Source: Thermofilaceae archaeon
Lineage (GTDB): Archaea; Thermoproteota; Thermoprotei; Thermofilales; Thermofilaceae
Reading direction: 5' to 3'
Length of the DNA: 5,655 bases
Assembly: GCA_027017025.1 (NCBI GenBank)
Contig: JALURH010000047.1
Location: forward strand, 1-5,655
Positions 1 through 5,082 of the stretch are shown piece after piece. Positions within the stretch are counted from its first letter, which is position 1; the number at the start of each line of letters is the position of its first letter. The position numbers were made by a program, and so were the translations under genes. The notes beneath the pieces were generated by a model, which was not told the origin of the DNA, ran no database searches, and saw only the letters and a program-made list of their open reading frames with translations.

Positions 1-18
1 GGGTATACGGTTAGACAT
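1..18 (-). CDS. 5' end of a minus-strand gene leaving the window (partial)
   Basis: On the minus strand an ATG at 18-16 opens a frame (Met-Ser-Asn-Arg-Ile-Pro) that leaves the window after six codons. It is preceded by AGGTGG at 29-24, five bases from the ATG. This is the same Shine-Dalgarno type and spacing as the VOC gene at 1300. A TATA-like CTATAATG lies at 61-54, which would place transcription start near 32 and give a leader just long enough for the Shine-Dalgarno. Too little protein is visible for any functional statement. The gene would be divergent from the protease at 156. The alternative is a chance ATG; a plus-strand frame at 1-51 ending in TAG could instead be the tail of another gene. 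Confidence 0.42.
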
Positions 19-53
19 GTTTTCCACCTGAGTATAGGAGCGCCTAGCTAGCA

Positions 54-61
54 CATTATAG
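54..61 (-). promoter_or_regulatory. TATA-like box for the left-edge minus-strand gene
   Basis: The minus strand reads CTATAATG here, centred about 40 bp before the ATG at 18. With an archaeal TATA-to-start distance of about 25 bp, transcription would begin near 32, just ahead of the AGGTGG at 29-24. The call depends on the partial gene being real. Confidence 0.3.
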
Positions 62-114
62 AATGATTCAGAGCTTATACATAATACTACTATGTACCTA
101 AAGACACATGTAGA

Positions 115-125
115 TTTAATATATA
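115..125 (+). promoter_or_regulatory. TATA box for the CPBP protease gene
   Basis: TTTAATATATA, centred about 36 bp upstream of the ATG at 156, matches the A/T-rich archaeal TATA element. Transcription is expected near 145-148, leaving a leader of about 10 bases. No Shine-Dalgarno is visible in that leader, so initiation is probably near-leaderless. Confidence 0.45.
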
Positions 126-155
126 GCTATGTAGTTTCCCTTTACGGGATTATTA

Positions 156-890
156 ATGTCTGCTGAAGATACACATAGGAAACTATGGTTTATCCTATTG
201 GTGCTATTTATACCATGTATACTTAATATATCTATTTCTACAATCATAGCATTCATGACTATAAGGGGCGTAATGGCTGAAGGCAGATCCCCGAGCGAAG
301 CTGGAGTAGAGATAATGCGTAACATCTTTAAATATAATTTCTATTGGTCAGTAATCCAAGTTAGCCTAGGATTCTACCTCGCTAGAGCTATGGGTGGCTG
401 GTCGTGGCTAAAAAACCAGTTTAGCATCAGGGATCTCTCCCAAAAACCAGCTAGAAGTATATTATTGATACTAGCTCTATTCTCCATATCATATGCGTTG
501 ATTATGGGTGAACAGGTACTTAGCGCCAGTTTCTATGGTGGATGGGAGCAATACATGAGGGAGTGGAGAGAAATTACCCAAGCTATACCATACTGGTCTA
601 AGCTCTATATGGTAGCTATAGCCCCGTTTACCGCAGGTATATTTGAGGAAATAATATGGCGTGGCTACGGTATTAGTAGGCTTGAGCAACACATAGGTAC
701 TAGTAAGGCGGTAATAGTGCAAGCAGTGGCTTTTGGTTTCTGGCACGGTATATCACTCCACACCCTAATAACAGCTATCATCGGCTTGGTATTCGGGATA
801 GTTTACGCTAAGAGGAGGAAACTCCTAAACATATCTATAGCACATATAGTAACGGATATAGTAGGCTTCTACTTCGCGTTTATGGTTTAG
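156..890 (+). CDS. CPBP (CAAX protease/bacteriocin-processing) family intramembrane metalloprotease
   Basis: This is a 244-residue polytopic membrane protein. Hydrophobic segments lie at about 11-36, 60-80, 99-117, 148-168, 184-215 and 226-244. The three signature elements of the CPBP/Abi family (related to Rce1) are present: EEIIWR at 164-169 (ExxxR-type), FGFWH at 193-197 (FxxxH) and HIVTD at 230-234 (HxxxN/D, here with Asp). In characterised relatives these Glu and His residues sit inside the membrane and form the proteolytic site. Members cleave after CAAX prenylation, process or resist bacteriocins, or have unknown substrates; nothing nearby identifies this one's substrate. The start is the first ATG after an in-frame TAG at 132-134, and there is no clear Shine-Dalgarno. 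The gene converges with the VOC gene, whose stop is 26 bp downstream. The family is secure; the physiological role is not. Confidence 0.88.
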   Translation: MSAEDTHRKLWFILLVLFIPCILNISISTIIAFMTIRGVMAEGRSPSEAGVEIMRNIFKYNFYWSVIQVSLGFYLARAMGGWSWLKNQFSIRDLSQKPARSILLILALFSISYALIMGEQVLSASFYGGWEQYMREWREITQAIPYWSKLYMVAIAPFTAGIFEEIIWRGYGISRLEQHIGTSKAVIVQAVAFGFWHGISLHTLITAIIGLVFGIVYAKRRKLLNISIAHIVTDIVGFYFAFMV

Positions 891-916
891 CTACCTTCCT
901 AGACTTTATTCCCCTT

Positions 917-1300
917 TCATCTCGGAGCACATGCTTCAAAGTATTTCCTCCAGTCGATTTCGGTTAATTGTAGTATGTTTCCATCAGGATCTGTGAAGAG
1001 AAGAATACGACTACCCCAAAGTGTTTCTTTCGGTTCTTTAATAATTTTTACTCCTTTTTCCCGTAAAATCCTATAGGCTTTGTCGATATCATCGACAAGA
1101 AAATTTACGCATGGTTCCCCCTTTCTTGGCTTCTCTAGCTCACCCCAAGTTTTTAATCCTATCTCAATACCACCGCAATCAAATCCAGCATAGTCCTTGA
1201 ATACATATTTTTTCTGTAAGCCAAGAACGTTTTCATAGAAATCTACAGCCTTTTTTAAGTCTTTGACAGTAAGGGTAATATCCCAAATTCTTTTAATCAT
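917..1300 (-). CDS. VOC superfamily protein (glyoxalase / bleomycin-resistance / dioxygenase fold)
   Basis: This is a 127-residue protein of the usual single-unit VOC length. It has two beta-alpha-beta-beta-beta halves: residues 1-50 (VKDLKKAVDFYENVLGL at 12-28, the classic first module) and 64-116 (VDDIDKAYRILREKG at 69-83, then FTDPDGNILQLTE at 102-114). Superfamily members are lyases, dioxygenases, isomerases or drug-binding proteins, usually dimeric. The usual metal ligands look altered. The first-strand His position is Asp7, the second-module His position appears to be Cys64, and the late Glu position is Gln111. Glyoxalase I activity therefore cannot be assumed. The ATG at 1300 is supported by AGGTGG at 1310-1305, four bases upstream. 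The gene stands alone, convergent with the protease, and has unusual repeats upstream. The fold is confident and the substrate unknown. Confidence 0.87.
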   Translation of the reverse strand: MIKRIWDITLTVKDLKKAVDFYENVLGLQKKYVFKDYAGFDCGGIEIGLKTWGELEKPRKGEPCVNFLVDDIDKAYRILREKGVKIIKEPKETLWGSRILLFTDPDGNILQLTEIDWRKYFEACAPR

Positions 1301-1304
1301 AGTT

Positions 1305-1343
1305 CCACCTTTTTACCCAATTTTTTGATTGGACATTAAAAAA
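1305..1343 (-). promoter_or_regulatory. Promoter and ribosome binding site of the VOC gene
   Basis: On the minus strand TTTTTTAA (1343-1336) is a TATA-like element. Transcription would start about 25 bp on, near 1314, just before AGGTGG at 1310-1305 and the ATG at 1300. Between them, 1317-1332 is an inverted repeat CCAAT-N6-ATTGG, a position where a bound repressor could block the promoter. The TATA choice is uncertain because a second copy, TTTTTAA, lies 20 bp further upstream within the repeat array. Confidence 0.4.
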
Positions 1344-1410
1344 GCTTATCAGACATTAAAAAGTCTATCAAAGACCTAGTAAAGCCTATGAGGACTCTAA
1401 TTTCTTTTAA
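1331..1410. repeat. Degenerate direct repeats with a 20-bp period upstream of the VOC gene
   Basis: On the plus strand the units are GACATTAAAAAAGCTTATC (1332-1350), GACATTAAAAAGTCTATC (1352-1369), GACCTAGTAAAGCCTATG (1373-1390) and a weaker GACTCTAAT at 1393. GAC recurs at 1332, 1352, 1373 and 1393, about two helical turns apart. The first two copies are near identical and the others drift. Each strong copy carries a TATA-like run when read on the minus strand. They could be tandem regulator sites, duplicated promoters or a decaying simple repeat. Confidence 0.55.
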
Positions 1411-1433
1411 CCCAAGCTATTGGTAATCCTTCT

Positions 1434-1628
1434 TCAGAGAAGCTTACTGCATGTGAGTTTCACTACCTTCAAAACACTATGTAGGTTGTAAGCATTTTTA
1501 ACTAAATCAAGTCTATATGGAGCTAAAAGACCTAAGAAGGGGCCACCTGAACTCAATATTTTGTCTACTACTCTTCTACTAGATCTAGAAAGTACTAATT
1601 TACCACCTATGTGCAGACGCAAACACAT
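1434..1628 (-). CDS. Short hypothetical protein downstream of the HEPN-MNT gene, possibly C-terminally frameshifted
   Basis: This is a 64-residue ORF not recognised as any known family. It is basic, with SRSSRRVVDKIL near residues 14-25 and a Gly/Leu/Pro-rich stretch after it. The ATG at 1628 is preferred because GAGGA (1640-1636) lies seven bases upstream. A TTG at 1646, directly after an in-frame TGA, would add six residues. The gene starts about 36 bp after the stop of the HEPN-MNT gene on the same strand, so the two are probably cotranscribed. Just past its stop the +1 frame reads SEEGLPIAWVKRN and stops at 1399-1397. That looks like a normal protein end, so the gene may have lost its true C-terminus through a one-base change near 1430-1450. 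It could also be a chance ORF; base composition matches its neighbours. Confidence 0.42.
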   Translation of the reverse strand: MCLRLHIGGKLVLSRSSRRVVDKILSSGGPFLGLLAPYRLDLVKNAYNLHSVLKVVKLTCSKLL

Positions 1629-1664
1629 CCCAGAGTCCTCAGGCAATCATAAAGTGGGACCCTC

Positions 1665-2444
1665 TTAGAGATATTTCTCTCTGAGGTAGGAGAAGTGTAT
1701 GTCTTCAAGCCACTTCGTATCCAGGGCTTCTATGAGAAGCTTATATCTCGTCTCAAATAATTCCTCTTCACTCCTATAGTATAGTGGTTCCCCGAAAATC
1801 GCGTCGATAACTAATCCCGGGGATGCGTTATCGAGTGGAACAATATCTATTGACTCAAGAGGCTCTTTTAAAACTTCAGATATTTTAAGCGATAGTTCAG
1901 CTAGTTCCCCTAAGCTATAGGGTCTACCGAAGTATACAGCTATATCGTAGTCTCCCCTCAACCTATAGCCTTTTAACCTGGAACCATAGAGGAAAGCTAC
2001 CCTAACTTTCCCCTCAAAAATCTTCCCCAAGTCCTCATTTAAGGAGGGATCTATATCCAGTTTCTCTATCATAGCTTTTAGTGAACGTAGTATACGCAAC
2101 GTTTTGGGCGGTATTTCATCTCTAGCTGCTTTCAACACGATATTCGGGTCTATCCTAGCATAGGCATGTACTAATAGGTTCCTCATACCAGCAGCCTCCT
2201 CCAAGAAAACTGCTTCTTCACCACTTATCAAATTAAGATCTTTAAGTCTCCTACCAACATCCCTGTATGTTCTCGGAGGCTCTCCACCTAAAGCAGATAT
2301 AAACATTAAGCCTAGATCTAGAAGTGATTGAAGAACAAGCTGAGTTAGCCTCTCTACCCCCCTGTAGCTCTCTTCACTCTCTAGTTCATTGAGGAAGGAG
2401 AGAACTAAATCTACTTGCTTCCTAAGTCTATCCTTTATCTTCAT
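1665..2444 (-). CDS. Single-chain HEPN-MNT protein (fused HepT-like toxin and MntA-like nucleotidyltransferase antitoxin)
   Basis: This 259-residue protein has two domains. Residues 1-130 are all-helical and carry RNLLVHAY at 88-95, an exact match to the R-x4-H-x-Y motif of HepT-type HEPN RNases. Residues 140-240 are a minimal nucleotidyltransferase: GSRLKGYRLRGDYD at 154-167 gives the GS motif (G154, S155) and the metal-binding pair D165/D167, with D200 in SIDIVPLD as a likely third acidic residue. The GS-to-DxD spacing is nine residues, against ten in the commonly quoted motif. In type VII HepT/MntA systems these are separate proteins, and MntA silences HepT by AMPylating the Tyr of R-x4-H-x-Y, here Y95. 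By inference the fusion could act on itself. The ATG at 2444 lies about 29 bp from a palindromic TATA-like site, implying a leaderless mRNA. A short ORF follows on the same strand. The domains are secure; the toxin-antitoxin role is inferred. Confidence 0.87.
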   Translation of the reverse strand: MKIKDRLRKQVDLVLSFLNELESEESYRGVERLTQLVLQSLLDLGLMFISALGGEPPRTYRDVGRRLKDLNLISGEEAVFLEEAAGMRNLLVHAYARIDPNIVLKAARDEIPPKTLRILRSLKAMIEKLDIDPSLNEDLGKIFEGKVRVAFLYGSRLKGYRLRGDYDIAVYFGRPYSLGELAELSLKISEVLKEPLESIDIVPLDNASPGLVIDAIFGEPLYYRSEEELFETRYKLLIEALDTKWLEDIHFSYLREKYL

Positions 2445-2465
2445 CTATAGCACCACAATACCCCA

Positions 2466-2480
2466 GTAAATATTATTTAC
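2466..2480 (-). promoter_or_regulatory. Perfect 15-bp palindrome on the predicted TATA box of the HEPN-MNT gene
   Basis: GTAAATATTATTTAC is a perfect inverted repeat (7-bp arms, one central base) centred at 2473, 29 bp before the ATG at 2444. That is where the TATA box of a leaderless archaeal transcript should lie, and the sequence is A/T-rich enough to be the TATA box itself. A dimeric repressor bound here would exclude TBP. The rest of 2481-2637 shows no gene or other structure. Confidence 0.45.
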
Positions 2481-2637
2481 AGAGTATTTCTCTATTTCGG
2501 ACTAAGAGTCACAAAGTTAAAAACGTGAACTATAGAGTAGTTATCTCTAGGGAAATATGTTTTCGAATATGTATCTATGAGGATAAGCTGTGTTAGGTGA
2601 CTGCTTAGCGCTTATGAGTTGTAGAGTACCATATTTC

Positions 2638-2754
2638 TTAGATTTTAATTATTTCTAGTGATCCGCTAATCGTTATAGGCTGAGGTACCTGTGGATCGCA
2701 GAGATAGTATTGGCCTAGCAAAGTGGGGTATTCCCCAGTATTAGTGTTTACCAT
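2638..2754 (-). pseudogene. Detached C-terminal segment of the membrane-anchored protein gene
   Basis: A 38-codon frame runs from ATG 2754 to TAA 2640-2638. It reads like an extracellular C-terminus, with LLGQYYLCDPQVPQP in the middle and SGSLEIIKI at the end. The frame is also open leftward across the stop of the 334-residue protein, as GDKAQG before the Met. It becomes continuous with that protein if one copy of the 7-bp repeat at 2766-2782 is removed, giving 374 residues in all. It holds one Cys, which would bring the total to four. It is most simply the former tail of that gene, now out of frame. Independent translation from 2754, ten bases after the stop, is possible but less likely. Confidence 0.55.
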
Positions 2755-2764
2755 ACCTTGTGCC

Positions 2765-3769
2765 TTATCCCCTATCCCCTATTTTCGGCTTCAAATTATT
2801 TATTAAAGCCTCTATGGGTGTTGCCGTTAACCAGAAGTCATCTGTTACAGATGTAGTCCCAGATACCGTCTTTTCAGGGGTTTGAACTACTGAAACCTGT
2901 GTTCCCTGAATATCGCCTAGATACCATTCTGAATCGCCAAATTTTATATACACTATATGGCCCTCCCCATCTATAACGGCTTCAATCGATGTACTTAAGC
3001 TCTGCCCCTCCGGTAGTTTGTTAATACAGCCATCTACGGTGACTGTGGTCTCGGCTTTTAATCCGGGGGATTCAGTCAACTGATAATAGTATCTATTAGT
3101 ACAGGCTGTTGATACTCCCTTTAATTCTACCCAGCCAGTGTGAAGCGTGCCTTCGCTTACTTCTCCTCCTTTAGCTAGGTAGAAAACCCAGGCGTAGGTA
3201 TACGTGGTGGTGAAGCGGGATTCATAAGTTGTAGGCGGAGTACTTGTTAACGTGCCAGAGGTAGAGCCTGTTATTTTCACATCAGCTATTATAGTAAAGT
3301 TGAGCCATTCCCTACCGAATGTTTCTCCGCTAGGCTGTTCTTTACCCTCTTTTTTCTCCTGTTCTTCTTCGCTTGGAGTAGGCAGTCCGATAACTTTGAC
3401 AGGTATTTCTTCTTTCTTTTTCCCATAGACTATGATTAAAAACCCTTTCTGCTCTCCCGGCTTAGATATCTTAACGATTAATGTTGTCTCTCCAATTTCC
3501 CCCTCATTCAGGGTTAAGGATTTAGGTTTAACAAAGGCTTGCGCTATTTTACTTATTATAATGTCTATCTTTACCTCGTCTCCTCTTAGACATTTTATAA
3601 ATACCTGTTTTTTCGCCACTCCCCCCACGGGGCCTTTAACTACTATTTCGTCGCTAGGCGTAACCTCTATCGCCCATTCCTCCGGGGATTTAGGGAATAG
3701 AAAGAATACGGCGGCGACGGCAGCGACTGCTATTAAGCCCACAATTATTAAGATTATAGGCAGACGCAT
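2765..3769 (-). CDS. Membrane-anchored extracytoplasmic protein of unknown function, probably truncated by a frameshift
   Basis: This is a 334-residue protein. Residues 1-25 form one hydrophobic signal-anchor (Ile/Leu/Val/Ala-rich, no lipobox Cys), followed by a beta-rich region at 32-128 resembling an Ig-like or bacterial-surface sandwich. A charged Pro/Glu/Lys linker spans about 129-152. A second beta-rich, Thr/Tyr-rich domain follows at 153-320, with a Thr-rich patch at 168-190. Cysteines are at 60, 223 and 248, and N157-F-T is a possible N-glycosylation site. The protein should face outside the cell, attached by its N-terminus; no family or catalytic motif is recognised. The ATG at 3769 fits a leaderless start, 29 bp from TTTATATAA. 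The ending is suspicious: the stop falls in a duplicated 7-bp unit and the coding-like frame resumes downstream to 2638. A decayed gene lies just upstream on the same strand. Confidence 0.8.
   Translation of the reverse strand: MRLPIILIIVGLIAVAAVAAVFFLFPKSPEEWAIEVTPSDEIVVKGPVGGVAKKQVFIKCLRGDEVKIDIIISKIAQAFVKPKSLTLNEGEIGETTLIVKISKPGEQKGFLIIVYGKKKEEIPVKVIGLPTPSEEEQEKKEGKEQPSGETFGREWLNFTIIADVKITGSTSGTLTSTPPTTYESRFTTTYTYAWVFYLAKGGEVSEGTLHTGWVELKGVSTACTNRYYYQLTESPGLKAETTVTVDGCINKLPEGQSLSTSIEAVIDGEGHIVYIKFGDSEWYLGDIQGTQVSVVQTPEKTVSGTTSVTDDFWLTATPIEALINNLKPKIGDRG
2766..2782. repeat. 7-bp tandem repeat (TATCCCC twice plus TAT) at the stop codon of the membrane-anchored protein gene
   Basis: The plus strand reads TATCCCC at 2766-2772, TATCCCC at 2773-2779, then TAT. 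On the coding strand this is ATAGGGGATAGGGGATA. With two copies the frame ends in TAA at 2767-2765. With one copy it reads ...Lys-Ile-Gly-Asp-Lys-Ala-Gln-Gly and continues to 2638. Seven is not a multiple of three, so each gain or loss of a copy changes the frame. Confidence 0.7.
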
Positions 3770-3793
3770 GCCGTTGTAATATTCTGGAAAAAA

Positions 3794-3802
3794 TTATATA
3801 AA
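3794..3802 (-). promoter_or_regulatory. TATA box of the membrane-anchored protein gene
   Basis: The minus strand reads TTTATATAA, a near-ideal crenarchaeal TATA element, centred 29 bp before the ATG at 3769. Transcription should begin within a few bases of the ATG, so the mRNA is probably leaderless, in keeping with the lack of a Shine-Dalgarno. Confidence 0.6.
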
Positions 3803-3817
3803 GTTATTACTAAATAC

Positions 3818-4411
3818 TTAATTCCTATTCTCAATAGGAAGAATGCGCTTATTTAGATTTATTAATGTTAGATATGGATTTACGCTAGAGGATTTCCTTG
3901 ACACACCACTGAGGTTATTTAGCCGTAGGCTCTCAGCCCCATTATTTTCTCCTCTAGCTAGGTCTATCTGGAAGCCGGGGATACTTATGGCAAACTCATC
4001 CCCGTGGAATGCCTCGGAGTATCCAAACCTATGCCCGTAGCATGCGGGGACTTACGCCATATATGTAACTACTGGAGTTACAAGAACCTGTGTCTGAAAC
4101 CTATCTTTCTATTCCATTTAAAGGATATCAATATACTGCGGGCCATTTTCCCATTAAACACTAGGTCGATAAACTTCAGTTCAAGCTCTTCGATGTGCTT
4201 TAGCGATCCTCTCAGCATAGGTACTAGGTGTTGTGCAACAGGTACTTGGAAATCAGCGATAGCATAGAAAAGCGCCTAGCACTCTAAGTCAACACCGTCT
4301 CTAAGCACATACCCACGAATTGCGCGAGAACAGAGGTTCTAGCATATTCGTTCCTAAGCCTCTCATAAGCGTCGTCAAGGCTTATTTAATGAAGTCTCTT
4401 TCTGTAATCAC
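3818..4411 (-). pseudogene. Decayed minus-strand gene of unknown function with several frameshifts and stops
   Basis: No long ORF on this strand spans the region, but protein-like blocks follow one another in changing frames. First is VITERDFIK (4411-4385, GTG start). Next is a 32-residue block starting SLDDAYERLRNEYARTSVLA (4382-4287). Then comes a 65-residue helical block containing HLVPMLRGSLKHIEELELKF (4275-4081). A last frame reads VTPVVTYMA, stop (4054-4052), then a block containing FHGDEFAISIPGFQIDLARG that ends in TAA at 3820-3818. Joined, they give roughly 195 residues, the length of an ordinary soluble protein. At least three frame changes and one internal stop are needed, so this is decay and not a single sequence error. 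A/T-rich TTAATATTATTA at 4448-4437 could be the old promoter. I do not recognise the family. Plus-strand ORFs over the region appear to be shadows of it. Confidence 0.66.
3822..3840. repeat. 19-bp inverted repeat (8-bp arms, 3-base centre) upstream of the membrane-anchored protein promoter
   Basis: TTCCTATT-CTC-AATAGGAA is a perfect inverted repeat, centred about 33 bp upstream of the TATA box at 3794-3802. It abuts the stop codon of the decayed gene (3820-3818) and covers that gene's last codons. The position suits an activator or repressor dimer site for the gene at 3769. A hairpin at the end of the older transcript is an alternative, although the arms are A/T-rich and no U-tract follows directly. 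Confidence 0.45.
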
Positions 4412-4525
4412 CTTTATACAACTTATGGTGTCTGCCTAATAATATTAAGCTGAGTACACATAATTTACTACTTGGGATAAAAGCAGATAATTTCCGGGAC
4501 CGAGATTACATCAGGAGATGAGTAT

Positions 4526-5011
4526 ATGAGGATCATAGGGTATTTCGCCTATGGCTCTAATATGCATGAGGAAGATTTAGCAAGATGGTGTAGGAGAAAG
4601 AAGTATAAACCTATAGTCCCCCTTAAGAAGGAGGTTGCAGTACTGAAGGACTGGAAGCTAGTGTTTAACTACTATTCAATTAGTAGAGGAGGAGGTGCTG
4701 CGAATATCAAGCCTCAAAAGGGATGTGAAGTATGGGGTATTCTGATGGAGCTAACTGAGGAGGATTATGAGAAAATAAGGGAGAAGGAAGGAGCACCGAA
4801 TTATTATGAGGAGGTCTCTGTAAAGGTGGTAACTAGAGACGGAAAGGTAATTGATGATGTTAAAACATTTAAGGTTGTCAAGGAACGTGAGAAGAGAGGC
4901 TTCGAACCTCCTACGAGGGAGTATCTTAACCTGCTTATAGAAGCGGCCGAAAAGTACCAGTTCCCCAAATGGTATATTAAAATGCTGAAGTCCATAAGGA
5001 CAAAGAATTAG
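4526..5011 (+). CDS. Gamma-glutamylcyclotransferase-like protein (GGCT/AIG2 fold)
   Basis: This is a 161-residue protein with the hallmarks of the GGCT fold. YFAYGSNM at 6-13 is the glycine-rich substrate loop, GGAANI lies at 56-61, and GCEVWGILMEL at 66-76 is a core strand. E88 in EKEGAPNYY (86-94) sits at the position of the catalytic Glu of human GGCT. The C-terminus (PPTREYLNLL at 128-137, then FPKWYIKMLKSI at 146-157) follows the human pattern of PPSPQY...LPLEYQEKLKAI, as I recall it. Family members release 5-oxoproline from gamma-glutamyl compounds in the cytosol. Most archaea lack glutathione, so the substrate here is open. The ATG at 4526 is supported by GGAG at 4514-4517, eight bases upstream. 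A possible TATA element lies at 4461-4470 or 4475-4482. The gene diverges from the decayed gene, and the frameshifted gene follows 71 bp downstream. Confidence 0.88.
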   Translation: MRIIGYFAYGSNMHEEDLARWCRRKKYKPIVPLKKEVAVLKDWKLVFNYYSISRGGGAANIKPQKGCEVWGILMELTEEDYEKIREKEGAPNYYEEVSVKVVTRDGKVIDDVKTFKVVKEREKRGFEPPTREYLNLLIEAAEKYQFPKWYIKMLKSIRTKN

Positions 5012-5082
5012 CCATTATCGGAGCATGGAATATCTGCTTAGAAGCCTAGAGAGAGTAAGGGGGAGTGGGCGGGACTGAAGAG

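Noticed and set aside
39..48. AGCGCCTAGC occurring near the left edge and again at 4270-4279
   Set aside because: A 10-bp match in this length, one copy inside the decayed gene and with no shared flanks, is not evidence of an attachment site or mobile element.
2640..2690. Possible C/D box guide RNA (GTGATCC followed by CTGAGG)
   Set aside because: The C box lacks the RTGATGA consensus, no second D'/C' pair is present, and the stretch is explained by the detached coding frame.
2724..2737. GC-rich hairpin TGGGG-TATT-CCCCA after the surface-protein stop, like a terminator
   Set aside because: It lies inside the detached C-terminal coding frame (Gly-Glu-Tyr-Pro codons), has only 5-bp arms and no T-run follows. 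Coding coincidence is the simpler explanation.
3432..3779. Plus-strand ORF of 115 codons opposite the membrane-anchored protein
   Set aside because: It lies fully antisense to the signal-anchor and first domain of that gene and has a shadow-like composition.
3843..4267. Two plus-strand ORFs (3843-4040 and 4004-4267)
   Set aside because: Their sequences are Ser/Pro/Leu-rich without domain features, they overlap each other, and the minus strand beneath gives much more protein-like blocks. Treated as shadows of the decayed gene.
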